NCBI GenBank assembly: GCA_025716855.1
Contig: JAIXMQ010000014.1
Location: 169,001-233,000 of the forward strand
DNA: 64,000 bases
Direction of reading: 5' to 3'
From: Pilaira anomala
Taxonomy: Eukaryota > Mucoromycota > Mucoromycetes > Mucorales > Mucoraceae
The notes below the pieces were generated by a model, which saw only the letters and a list, made by a program, of their open reading frames with translations, ran no database searches and was not told the DNA's origin. The stretch's first letter is position 1. Every line of letters begins with the position of its first letter. This document shows, piece by piece, positions 24,193 through 34,912 of the stretch. Made by a program: the position numbers and the translations under genes.

Positions 24193-24701
24193 TTCTTCTT
24201 TTATCTAGTTTTTAATGTAATGTAATAGAGGGTTTCATTTTTAACTTATCCCACTTTTGGGTAAACAATTTTTTTTTTTTTTTGCACCACCAAATCATTT
24301 TTACAGTTGATTTGATCGAAATAAGCTACCATACAGTTTTAGCGTAAAAATAGAATAAAAGGAGAGTGAGTATGGTGATGTAATTTCATAAGAAGATGAC
24401 AATAAGAAAACTATTTGGTCAAGAACACATGTTTCTTTTGCCACAAGAAATAGTATATTAAAAATCAGCCGAAATAGTTACGGGATTACCAGTGGAGTTT
24501 AGGTGCCGAGATTTTTTTTTTTTGATTTGAGAAATAACTAGTATATACAGAATATTAACTCACTTTATTTCTATTACATACGTCTGAATTTTGGTCATTG
24601 TATAGATGATTCATACTATATTCTGTTTAATGACGCATTTTACAATAATAATAATACGAAAAAAATGAATTTATTTTTATGGTAGATACAAAAATATTTT
24701 A

Positions 24702-24951
24702 TTAGCCGGAACTGCCTTTGCTACTACCACCTGTGATTTCAAAACCTTTTTTCGCCATTGCAACCTTTTCATTTTTCTAATTATAATGATAATAAAATTA
24801 GTTATGACTTTAATAATGATAATAATAATAATAAAGTGGCTACCAGTTGTTTATGGTTCTTTTTTTCTTCCTTCTTTTCTGCTTTTGTCTTGGGTCGATT
24901 CTTATCGACTTTTTGGGTCATATCTTTATTACTTGTGTGTTTTTTTGGCAT
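24702..24951 (-). CDS. 60-aa Lys-rich small protein, unknown
   Basis: Two exons, complement(24702..24776, 24844..24951), 60 aa, with a 67-nt intron (GTAGCC donor, TAACTAAT branch-like site, AATTAG acceptor). Exon 1 is MPKKHTSNKDMTQKVDKNR followed by a Lys/Glu-rich helix. Exon 2 ends MAKKGFEITGGSSKGSSG. It is very basic, likely helical in the middle, and has no signal peptide or membrane span. I do not recognize the family. The clean splice and coding composition in an otherwise empty region argue that it is real. Confidence 0.55.
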
Positions 24952-26588
24952 TGTTTATTGAATAAAATGAAATATTAAAGAAAATGAGTTGTGATCTTAT
25001 TTTTATATAACTTTACTTTGAACATGGGTTTGTTTTAACAAGTTTTTTGCATAAAAATGAATTTCATATCAATGTATTTTATGCAACCCGATGCAATCAG
25101 TTCAAAAAAAGAAATAATATGTGTGTCATGCTTTTTAACTATAAAAAGTCAGTTGAAAAACGCATCAATGTTCGATCTAAGATAATACTGCAAAAAAAAA
25201 AAAAAAAACAAGAAGGTGGCTGTAGTAGATCCCGAATACAACGTTAGCATTTAAAGGAGTCAATTTCGAATGTTATGTGAATAACGTGATTTTTTTTTTT
25301 TACTGATTTGACGTTAATTAAAAAAAGGAATAGTATTTTGACAAGGCACTAAAAAAAAAAAAAAAAAGTCTCGGTCTGTCCAGACCCTAGAGTTTTTTTT
25401 TTTTTTTTTTTTTTTGTTTGTTCAGCATTCAAACTCTTATAAGGTTGAGGCAAGGGTTCCAAGTTCTGTGTCACTGCATAAAACTAAGAAACGAAGTTTA
25501 TGCTTTTATTATTAAATGTAAGGTCAGTTTGTGCCACTCAATATCGACTCTTCTTAAATTGGTAAGAAACAATTCATCATCAATGAGAGAGAGTGAGTGT
25601 GAGAATGAGAGTGAGTGTGAGTGAGTGAGTGAGTGAGTGAGTGAAAGTGGGTGAGTGAGCGAGTGAGTGAGTGAGTGAGCGAGTGAGTGAGTGAGTGGGA
25701 ATTCATATCACTGCATTGTACTCTTTTGTTTGTAGCTATATATAATATGTGCACTGTTTACATTATACAGTTATAAATTTTACTAGCATGTAACGCTATT
25801 TTTGACGAAAACGACAGGTTTTACGTTGATCCGCACCCTCGCCCCCTTTTTTTTATAAATAATGTTGCACTGATAAATTAAAAAAGAAATTTGATTCACT
25901 TGGCAACATATTTTTTTTTTTTTTTTATCTTGGCATGGGACAAAAAAAAAAAAAAGATAGAGAAAAAAAAGAAACTTGATGATGATGATGTTGATGATGA
26001 TGAATAATGTGATGAGCTCAGTAGTAAAATCAAATTTCAATCCAGGCCTTTTTTTTAATAATGTATCCAAAAAAAAAAAAAAACGTGTCCAGACCTGGTT
26101 ATAAGCCAATGAAAAGAGAGAAAGTGTGTAAATGTTTGCGATGAAAAAAGAAAAAGCGGATTTACTCTCGGTCCCTTCGGGCTGTTATTTTTCCACTAAA
26201 ATTTCTTTTTGGGCCTTCGGATCTATCTTTACCACGATGACGTTCCCTTAATTATCCGAACTTTCCGCAGCAAAAAGAAAGAGAAAGAGAAAAAAAAAAG
26301 TGATTGAGACAAGACTTTTCTCTTGTAGGTTGATATTTTTGATGTTGAATAAGTGTTTCTCTTTAGAAATATAAAGTAATACATTGTAAAGCGGTTAAAA
26401 TGAATAATAAATAGAATGATGAAGGTTGCGGGTGTATAAATCAGATTATTAAGGGTCGGCTTTTTTGAGTACTCTTTACCAAATTAGGGTTTGTGCGTGG
26501 TCATCCTTTATAAAAAAAAAAAAAAGAAGCGAAATAAAATTTCTTTATTTACATTTCTTTTTCTTTCTTTATTTATTAAACTATCATC
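24952..26588. other. intergenic with GAGT microsatellite and kinase promoter
   Basis: AT-rich with long A/T runs and a (GAGT)n array at 25584-25697. A GAT/TGA trinucleotide run lies near 25978-26003. A T/C-rich tract immediately precedes the kinase ATG at 26589. No coding support. Confidence 0.5.
25584..25697. repeat. (GAGT)n imperfect tetranucleotide microsatellite
   Basis: About 110 bp of GAGT/GAGC/GTGT-type units. The repeat creates open frames on both strands, which are artefacts. Confidence 0.95.
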
Positions 26589-28260
26589 ATGAGCACACAT
26601 TCTATTATAATTGACTCTAGTCATTTAAATGATAATAACGATAATGGATTTGCTGATAAATTATACAATGTTGATTTTCATTCACCCGCCAAAATCTTTC
26701 AAAATAAGCATGCAATTCATCAATTTGAAAATGTAACTCCAGATGCATCTATACCTGGTACACCTTCTTTATTACCTCAACATAATCGATATGATTATGG
26801 TTCAGATACCTCATCTAATGGTTATCCATCTCCTTCTTTACCACCTACTGCAGTACATACTCCACCTTCATTATCACCTCAAAATAGTGATCCAACAAAT
26901 ACAGTTGAATCAAGCTCTCATTCATTACCTGGTAGACCTAATACGCCTTCTCAATTTGTTTTCAAGAGACCCACTTATAACAAAGAATATAAAAATACCC
27001 ATTTTCATCATCTTGAAAAAAAAGATACCATCTTTCATGATTTAAAAAGATTTTTCAAGCCTCAGAAAAATAAAAAGAAGAATCAAGACAAATTAAATCA
27101 TCATTCTTCCTTGACTTCACTTAATAATTCAAGTGAAATTTCATTTGGAAACGAATTTAACCGAGGCCTTGAAGGCAAATACGGCAAATGGGGTAAAGTT
27201 TGTTTATATGTATATATATATATTCATTGTACTAAATAAAAATCATTTAGGCCGCTTCGTTGGGAAAGGAGCTGGTGGCTCGGTGCGTTTAATTCGTCGT
27301 AGCTCAGACAATAAAACATTCGCAGTCAAACAATTTAGAAAACGTTCACCCAATGAACCAGAAAAAGAATACGTTAAAAAGGTGACAGCAGAATTTTGTA
27401 TTGGTTCTACTTTACATCATGTAAATATTATTGAAACATTGGATATTATTCAAGAAGGAACAAATTTTTATGAAATTATGGAATTTGCACCCAATGATTT
27501 ATTTAATATAGTCATGAGTGGTAAAATGTCACGTGAAGAAGTCAATTGTTGTTGGAGACAATTATTAAATGGACTTGAATACATGCAACAAATGGGTTTA
27601 GCCCATAGAGATTTAAAACTTGATAATATGGTATTAGATGAAAGAGGTATTGTCAAGATTATCGATTTTGGTTGTGCTGTCGTCAACAAATATCCACATG
27701 AACATAAAGTACATAAAAGTAAAGGTATCTGTGGTTCAGATCCTTATATAGCTCCTGAACAATTTACTGAGCCTGATTATGATGCTCGTCTCACTGATCT
27801 TTGGTCTTGTGCTATCGTCTTCATCTGTATGTCAATTCGTCGTTTCCCTTGGCGTTTACCTCGTCCTGAAAGAGATCAATCTTACAAGAATTTCATTACG
27901 CCTTCTTCTCTTGGTGCTGATAAATTATTTAAAATGTTACCTCGTGAATCAAGATCTATCATCAGTCGTATCTTGACTCCAAATCCTGATAACCGTTGTA
28001 CTTTAACTGATGTATTAAATGATGATTGGGTCAAATCTATTCCAATGTGTACTACTCAACATCCTCAGTTAGAGCATACGCATCATCTCTTGGTTGAACC
28101 TCGTCCTGAAGTAAAACAATCTTGTAATGTTACCGTATTAGATATAGCTCCTCCTTCTTCTTCTGAAGATTCTTCTGATCCTGCCACTGCTTCTACTCTA
28201 ACTAATCCTGAACCAAAGAAAAAGAGACATCATCTTTTAAAGTCACCTAAAAAACATTAG
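26589..28260 (+). CDS. HAL4/SAT4/HRK1-family Ser/Thr protein kinase
   Basis: Two exons, join(26589..27192, 27251..28260), 537 aa. Residues 1-200 are disordered, Ser/Pro-rich, with a Lys-rich patch before the kinase domain. The domain (about 203-470) is complete: Gly loop GKGAGGSV, K228 in [14 protein letters not shown] (D322), DFG at 340-342 and APEQF. The segment [21 protein letters not shown] is a signature of the fungal NPR/HAL5 kinase branch. The C-terminal tail is Ser/Lys-rich. In yeast Hal4 and Hal5 stabilize the Trk K+ transporters and Hrk1 activates the plasma-membrane H+-ATPase; which role applies here is inferred. The intron splits the WG/RF junction. Confidence 0.88.
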
Positions 28261-28329
28261 AGATCTATTTTATTTTTATTTTTTTCACATACATTTTGTA
28301 CATAGTTATTCCGCATACACACTCTTGTT

Positions 28330-28434
28330 AAATAAATCTTTTTCTTAAATAAATCTTTTTCTTGAATAACTCTTTTTCTTGAATAACTCTTTTTCTTGAA
28401 TAACTCTTTTTTTTTCTTAAATAAATCTCTTTTA
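28330..28434. repeat. 17-bp tandem repeat between convergent 3' ends
   Basis: Units of the form (A/G)AATAA(A/C)TCTTTTTCTT: five copies (28330, 28347, 28364, 28381, 28398, the fifth expanded by T insertions), then a partial copy. They lie between the stop codons of the HAL-type kinase (28260) and the FMP46-like gene (28438), so they would be part of one or both 3' UTRs. Confidence 0.9.
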
Positions 28435-28437
28435 TTA

Positions 28438-28827
28438 TTACTTTCTTTCATTAATTAATTTTTCAATGGCTTCTAAAGGACCGGTAACAGCAGTACCCTT
28501 CTCCCAATCAACCACAATAGGACATTTAAGTAAATCAGGCTTCTGTTTCAATACCTGAAATGCATCTTGAGCATTCCCAATGTCTTTATCGTTCACCAAC
28601 ATATCTTTCCAAGGAGTTGGACTCTTTAAAAAGCTTGCAATCTGCTTTAGTTGCGTATCCGTCGGTATTTGATCATGTTCTTCCATAATATCAATACGAT
28701 ACTTTTCTTCTCCGCTTGCATTCTTTTGTTTCTGTTGTAAAAGTGCAAGTGCTGCTCTACTTTGATCTGACTTTACGTTATGAAATAACGTAAGAATGGG
28801 TAATGAACGAGGTGGACGAAATGACAT
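28438..28827 (-). CDS. FMP46-type thioredoxin-fold putative redox protein (DUF1687)
   Basis: Single exon, 129 aa. The sequence pattern RSLPILTLFHNVKSDQSRAAL, then YRIDIMEEHDQIPTDTQLKQI, and a C-terminal LLKCPIVVDWEKGTAVTG fits the fungal Fmp46/DUF1687 family, annotated as putative mitochondrial redox proteins with a thioredoxin-like fold. No strong mitochondrial presequence is evident beyond a short basic N-terminus (MSFRPPRS). Length matches the family. A redox role is family-level inference; one Cys is visible in LKCPIVV. Confidence 0.75.
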   Translation of the reverse strand: MSFRPPRSLPILTLFHNVKSDQSRAALALLQQKQKNASGEEKYRIDIMEEHDQIPTDTQLKQIASFLKSPTPWKDMLVNDKDIGNAQDAFQVLKQKPDLLKCPIVVDWEKGTAVTGPLEAIEKLINERK

Positions 28828-29639
28828 TATTGTTACTTTAATAAAGAGAGAAGAGAAGAGAATCCCGCTTCTTTTTTTTTTATTTTTTATTATTTATTCA
28901 CCTATACGTCATTTTTTGTCCCAGTTGACTGTTTCTTACGCGGCTAAACCTTACCAATGCATGTGAACAGACTATTACCAAGAGAAAAAGCATAAAAGAC
29001 CCTTCTTCTAAAAAAGAATAGTATTTATAAAAGTTAGAAAAAGAGTTTTTTTTTTTTTTTTTTTTTTCATTTAAAAATGGATCATTTCTTCTGTATTTTT
29101 CAAGTTTATTTATCATTACCATGACAACGGGAATTTCTTGATAGAATAGTAACATCTTATTCCTGACCACATAGATGCTTTAATAATATCAACTCTTTTT
29201 GTTATACTGTTTTAATAAAGAAATTATCAGCAGTTTTTATATATATATATATAAATTTTTCTGTAAGCTCTTTCATAATGTATGCTGTTGAGAGCCTTTT
29301 GCAACACAACGATATCAATAGTGACCAGAACAGTGGTACTCAGCTTTTTCTAATAATTTTTTTACCTCGTTTTATTTCTCCCCTTTCTAACAAAAAAGTG
29401 ATGTATGTGCGCACATAAAAAAAAATATATATCGGGTGGTCTTTTAAGAAATATTATGAATGGAGTACAACAAAGAGATTCCACTTGCTTCATTAAAAAG
29501 AGAGAAACGATCATCGTTACACTACATTACTCCCCCCCTTTTTGTTAATCAACAAGGTATTTATGTTTTTCAAAAAAAAAACAAAATTTTTTTTTTTTTT
29601 ATTATTATTATATCATTTTTTTTTTATATATATTATATT
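28828..29639. other. intergenic, AT-rich
   Basis: Upstream of the FMP46-like gene. Contains T24 near 29045-29068, an (AT)n run near 29240, and (TTA)n near 29600. No gene recognized. Confidence 0.5.
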
Positions 29640-30182
29640 TCAAGGAAATAACGGGAAATCACCAAAGTCTAAATCGGCATCATCATTATCATCAGAAGGA
29701 GATAGAGAAGGAGAAGGTGGAGGAGAGGATAAGAATCTTGTGGGAGATTGAATAAAATGATCAAATTCATCAAATATTTCGTAATCTTGTAGTAAGAGAG
29801 ACGAATTAGATGATGATGATTGATAATTAGTTGAAGTAGTAGTAGAAGTAGTAGTTAGAGAAGGAACAGGACCAAAAAAAGGATCATCCTGTTCTTGTTG
29901 TTGAATAGATTCTTGTTGTTGTGCGTTGTTGTGATTGGAAGAAGGTTTTTGGTAAGGTTGATAACGACGAGGAGGAGGCTGACGACGACGATTTATTAAA
30001 TCCAAATTATTTGGTTTTTCTTGCTTTAATATCCTTTGGTTGTTGGATAACAAGAGAGAGGATCTTTCCTCATGGCCAAGATTTTGTTCATCTGGGCAAT
30101 GGGTATATGGGTTTGCAATTGAGCGTTGTTCATAGTAAAGGTATTCATTATTTAGGTTTTTAGTTGTTGATACTCTTAACAC
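29640..30182 (-). CDS. low-complexity hypothetical protein, 5' end unresolved
   Basis: An open frame of 180 codons ending GDFPLFP and a stop. It has Gln-rich, Thr/Ser-rich and Pro/Ser-rich stretches and an acidic end (DDNDDADLDFGDF). Composition is coding-like, but no in-frame ATG exists before an upstream stop; the farthest possible initiator is a GTG. A first exon upstream therefore seems missing, or the locus is decayed. No domain recognized; the acidic-aromatic C-terminus resembles a short linear interaction motif (inference). Confidence 0.45.
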   Translation of the reverse strand: MLRVSTTKNLNNEYLYYEQRSIANPYTHCPDEQNLGHEERSSLLLSNNQRILKQEKPNNLDLINRRRQPPPRRYQPYQKPSSNHNNAQQQESIQQQEQDDPFFGPVPSLTTTSTTTSTNYQSSSSNSSLLLQDYEIFDEFDHFIQSPTRFLSSPPPSPSLSPSDDNDDADLDFGDFPLFP

Positions 30183-30595
30183 TTGTTTAGATGTAATGTT
30201 CTTTCTTTAGACTGGCCCTTTTCTTATTTAAAAAAGGGTCAACTCTGGGGTTGGCTTGGGTTTTGAAAAGTACAAGTAATGTAAATGTGTTTAATGGTGA
30301 AATTGTAAACAATTATTTATTCACCAATTTTTTTTTTTCTCCAAAATAAAAAAAAAAAAAAAAAAAGAAAAAGAAAGAAGAAATGATTTTTTCTTTTAAA
30401 ATCCCCCCGTTTTTTATAGCTCAACTTTTTGTATTGTAAAAATATACATCTTTTAATACAAACTTATTTTGGAAATAGTGATCTTATAAAAAAGAAAAAA
30501 AAAATCCCCACACTTATCATATTAAAAAAAAAAACATAGCTTTTTTTATCTAAAAATCAGTAGAAATCCGAAAATATAATAATAGATTTTTATTT
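30183..30595. other. intergenic, purine/pyrimidine tracts
   Basis: Poly(A) and T/C-rich DNA between the low-complexity ORF and the 3' end of the GH5 gene. No supported gene or first exon for the neighbour was found. Confidence 0.5.
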
Positions 30596-32961
30596 TTAGT
30601 GTTGGACAAAAGAAATACCCTTCAAATTTAATTTAGCTTCTTCAACCTCTTCTTCATCCATCCACCAAAGAAGTATCCAGTAAGTATCATTCACCACATT
30701 TACCTTCCAAGTACCTGTACTAACCTCTACTTGAGGAGGACAAGGGAAGTGACAAGAAGGTACATAAATCTCAGTCGGTCCTTCACAACGGGTATCTTGT
30801 TTCAAAACATATTCAAATGAGGCGCAAGTGGATTCTGTAGGTGGTACAAAATCAATCTTTAAAGGTGTTCCTGAGGTCACTTGTGGATGAGGTCGATGTA
30901 AACTCAAGATATCTCTTACATTTTCACCAGAGATCAATTGTTTAAATGAATCTGTACTTGCCATAAATTTACTATCCATCTCGATCGCTGCTACTGTAGC
31001 TGAGGAACTTGTAGAATGTGTTGCAATAGATGATAAATTATTCGTACCAGAGGATTGCCAGATACTAAGGTCTTCACCATTCCATAAATCACCCCATTGT
31101 GGACTATTGTCTGGTGTATAATTCCATAAAGAATAATTCAAAATGTTCTTTTCTAATGCGTTAATACTAGCATCCATTGCTTTGTTTTGTGCTGAATTCG
31201 GTTCACCCATGTGTGCTTTGTTAGATACAGACATGAAAAAAGAAGAGAACCAACCCCAGATAGAGGAGGACGAAGATGAATCTGCTTCTAAATCATAGGG
31301 TATACCAATCTCCCCAAAGATACAAGGATAGTCACCTACATTCTCTAATCCTTCTCTTTTAATCGTACTCAATTGATCTACAAAGCATTGTCGAATCGCT
31401 TTTTCTCCAACACGAAGTGCACGCAAGAATCGAAGTGGACCTGTACCATATTTTCCTCGGTTCAGGTTAATGAAATCTACATTATAACTACACCATTTCT
31501 TCTTGACCAAGGTCAAACCATCATACCAATGAGGTGCATAAACAATGCGTTTGAGAGAAGTAGGTATCTTGGGTGGACAAGCCAAGACAGGAGGTTGAAC
31601 AAATAAAATAGCATCATGATGAATTGTACGAAGAGAGGCAGCATACTTTTCAATGTAATCAATCCAGTAAGGACTATAATCCGTCAAATTTCCTGTATTG
31701 GGATCAGTTGCAAAGTAATTGGGTAACAAGATTTTTCGTGCAGATTTATCCCAAACACCATGTAAAGCCCAGATACAACCTGGTGTCCAGCCTGGATCTC
31801 TTTTCCAACCAAAAGTAGCATTCGCTTCTTCTTGTTCATCTGGAGTGAACCAAGCCATGACTTTCCCTGGGTCAATCACGACATGACCTGATTTCTTGGG
31901 ACCGTTCCATTTGAATTCCCAGTTTTCTACTTCGGTTGCAATACCAGAACCTAACAACATACCTTGATAGGCAGTTGGCATCAAGCCCATTTTAAAATCA
32001 GTGTCTTCTTGATTTAATTTGGTAAGATCTGGAATAGATAGGTATCCGTGACCAGGTTCATTCATTGTGTCATAACCAATCACACAGGTATTTTCTAGCC
32101 CATTCTCATGAATCACTTGAGCTACCTTTTCAAAGCAACGATAATAATGTTGCTGTAAATAATCTTGAACATGAATACCGTTTACGATACATTTCGGTGC
32201 ATAGGTTTTACCGGCAAAAAATAATGTGAATAAAGTAGACGCAGCTAATTTTTGATAATTTGTGTTCCAAATCATCTTTGGGAAATTGGCTGGATCGGGA
32301 TAGAGGTTATGAACAATAGCTGCATTTGTTTCAGAGAAATGAAGTGGGTTAAATCCAGCAAGTGCTAGTGTCCATCCAGGATGTCCTGAACCACCACAAT
32401 GACGTGACCACTGCAAATGTTTAATTATTTTAGTTTTTTTTTTTTTTTTTTTAGTTCCTATACTATAAGCTTATATATATATATATATATATATAAAATA
32501 CTAACACTATCTTGGTGGGGGTCAATGTAGACTTGTAATTGATACTCTTGGCATTTCTTTAATAATTTAACTACATAATCAAGGTATGCTTCATCATAAA
32601 TACCACTATATATAAAAAAAAAAAAACGATCAATTTTGTACACATACAAAAAGCATAACAACAAATTTAAAGATAAATTATTATCTTACGGTCCTTCATG
32701 TTCAATAGCTTCCCAAGTGACAACAAAACGAAGTAAATTGAACCCATAATTCACCAGTCTTTGTAAATGTTCATCAGCTTCATGTAAAGGAAAAGGTCTT
32801 CCAACAAAATTCACTCTTCTGTCGTAATCAACCCAAAACCCGTCTCGTTCATGAGAAGGAATGCCAATAGGTAACTTTGTACCTGCGCCCAAGTTAACCC
32901 CTTTAAAAAGTACGGTTCGCTTTGTTTTTTTGTCAATAAACCAACTTCCGTCTAACTCCAT
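30596..32961 (-). CDS. GH5_12-type steryl-glucosidase / glucosylceramidase (EGCrP-like)
   Basis: Three exons, complement(30596..32410, 32506..32605, 32690..32961), 728 aa. The N-terminus ELDGSWFID and FKGVNLGAGTKLP opens a GH5 barrel. IDPHQDSWSRHCGGSGHPGW is characteristic of the endoglycoceramidase-related branch. The acid/base Glu is about E242 in DTMNEPG and the nucleophile about E491 in FGEIGIP. A C-terminal beta-domain ends in WILLWWMDEEEVEEA. No signal peptide is seen, as for cytosolic EGCrP1/EGCrP2 (yeast Egh1), which hydrolyse glucosylceramide or ergosteryl-glucoside. Exact substrate is inferred. One intron uses a GTTAGT donor. Confidence 0.88.
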
Positions 32962-34203
32962 TGTAAAAGAAAGAAAAAATAAAGATAAAAAAAAAGAGAG
33001 AGAGAGAGGAAAAAGAGTATTACGGCAATAACTGACCCTTTAGCATGACTTTCGGAGTTTATCTGATTTTTTTTGTGCCTACTATATATGCTTTAAAAAA
33101 ACGATAATGCAACCTCATTTATGTCATATGACACAGAGCATAATTGTAATAAGCAAAACTTGAATGATTGGTTCCTAACTCTGAGAAGAGTAAATATGAA
33201 TTGTAAAAGTTATTAAAGATATATATGTATAATTGTTGAAATGCTTTCATATATTTGCACATCTATCTTAAAAATAAGTTCTTAATTTTATCATAAAAAA
33301 AGTATTAGAGTAAATATAAAGTAAATTTTTTTTTTTTGTTTATTTAATGTAAGAGATATACAATTTATACTGCGATTTTTGACGTTAGCATCAACTGTTA
33401 TGAACCAATTGGGTAGAACATACACCTTTTCTCAAAAAGCAACAGGATTGACAAAGTTGACAAAAAGTTGACCTTTTTTTTTTTTTTTTTTCATGGATTT
33501 ATCAGGGTTTACAGTCTATTTGAAAATGTAACCTCTCCTCTCTCTGCGTCCGGGTTCTGACTTAATGACAAAAGATGTTTTAATAGACTCTTCATTTATC
33601 AAGATAGTTGCTTCAGCTTTAGTCAATAGTAACGATATGACTATATCGTTGCAGATAGTGTGAATGGCCCAGTGTGGTTGCCGATCAGATTTAGTACTAG
33701 AGAGCCAAAGTCGTTTTCTATTGACTAAAGTTGAGGTGATTATCTTTGTAACCGAAGAGTGTCTCGAAACGCCTTTTTCCATTAAGTCAGAACCCAAACA
33801 TACAGAGGGAGGAGAGGTTGCATTTTTAAATATGAGGAATTGATACACACACGCACCGTTTTCGTGTACCGTTGTCGTGCCGCATTTTCACACACTATTT
33901 TCACGCACCTTTTTTTTTTTTTCGCTCGCTGACAGCCACCTCACCACTAATGGATTTGGACAGGATACTTTCTTTATTAAATACATACACTCTGTGCAGT
34001 GATAAAGTTATTAAAGCTATATTTTATCTTACCACTGACAACATGTACTATGCAGGTTTTAAAGCTATTTACCTCTTGATGTAATCTCATGTTTAGATGG
34101 GGTACATAATCAAAGAGTATATTAAGACAGTAGAAGCAAGAAAAATTCATTTTGAGATAGTTGTAAAAAAAGAAAGTGAAACAAAAAAGAAAGAACCAAA
34201 AGG

Positions 34204-34239
<36 letters not shown>

Positions 34240-34912
34240 GATTTATAAATAAATAAATAAAAAACCTGTTTTTATGGCGTGTGAAAAAAGAAGCAATCAA
34301 AGTGGCTCTCCAGTTGTGGCGATCGATCATTTTCTTTTTTGTAACATTCAAACCAACATTGAAGTCGGTTTTGTACCGTGTTTCAACCAGTGGGCCGCTT
34401 TATTAATGTTACAAATTACCAAAATCTGAGGTAATCATTTTGGGATGTATGGATCAAGAAAATGATCAATCATCACCTAGAGAGTGCTTACTTAAATAAT
34501 ATAAGACCTAATGTTTTTACTTTTATAGGATTGATAATGGAGCACGAATAAATGTGGTGCACAAAAAAATATGATACGCGTATCTATCCCCAAATATCAT
34601 TATGCGACTTCATTTTGAGAAAAGGTGTAAGAAAAGTTTGGTAAAAATGAAATCCTGTAGGAATACTTTTGTATTGAACATTGTAGTGAGAAAAAAAGCA
34701 ATAAAATAGATACAGAGGTATACATCATTTCAAGTCAATTTATGGTTTCCCAAAAGGTGAATACAGACCACAGACGACAAAAAAAAGTTAAAATTTTATT
34801 TATGGGATTTTTTTGATCCCAGCCATTTTTCTCTCTTTTTTTTTTTTTTTTTTTTTTGTTAATTTTCTTATTGTACTTGATTTAATCAAAAGAGGAGCAT
34901 ACGAAAAATAGA
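32962..34912. other. 2-kb intergenic region with a foldback MITE
   Basis: Divergent region between the GH5 and HDAC genes. The only structured feature is the palindromic element at 33519-33830. Poly(A) of about 33 nt lies near 34205-34237. A T23 run at about 34836-34858 precedes the HDAC start. Confidence 0.6.
33519..33830. mobile_element. foldback MITE (Tc1/mariner-type, TA target)
   Basis: A 312-bp element flanked by TA on both sides (33517-33518 and 33831-33832). The two ends are long imperfect inverted repeats of about 115 bp each (33519-33635 and 33712-33830). They share, among others, AACCTCTCCT, GGGTTCTGACTTAATG, ACTCTTC and CTTTAGTCAATAG when one arm is reverse-complemented. No transposase is encoded. 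The open frame spanning it on the minus strand is incidental. Confidence 0.8.

Larger units (their letters stand above)
21227..24701. other. 3.5-kb region with no intact gene
   Basis: AT-rich, with very long homopolymers (T28 near 22326-22353, A32 near 23086-23117) and a G10 run at 21291-21300. It holds a strong hairpin (23421-23479) and a decayed coding stretch (23690-24192). A TTTCGCACGCCACA motif near 22276 recurs as a tandem repeat at 55.4 kb. Otherwise nothing recognizable. Confidence 0.5.

Noticed and set aside
25554..25754. His-Ser-Leu-Thr repeat protein
   Set aside because: It is only the translation of the GAGT microsatellite.
33516..33848. 110-codon minus-strand ORF over the foldback element
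   Set aside because: It spans both arms of a palindrome, starts without a good context and resembles no protein.
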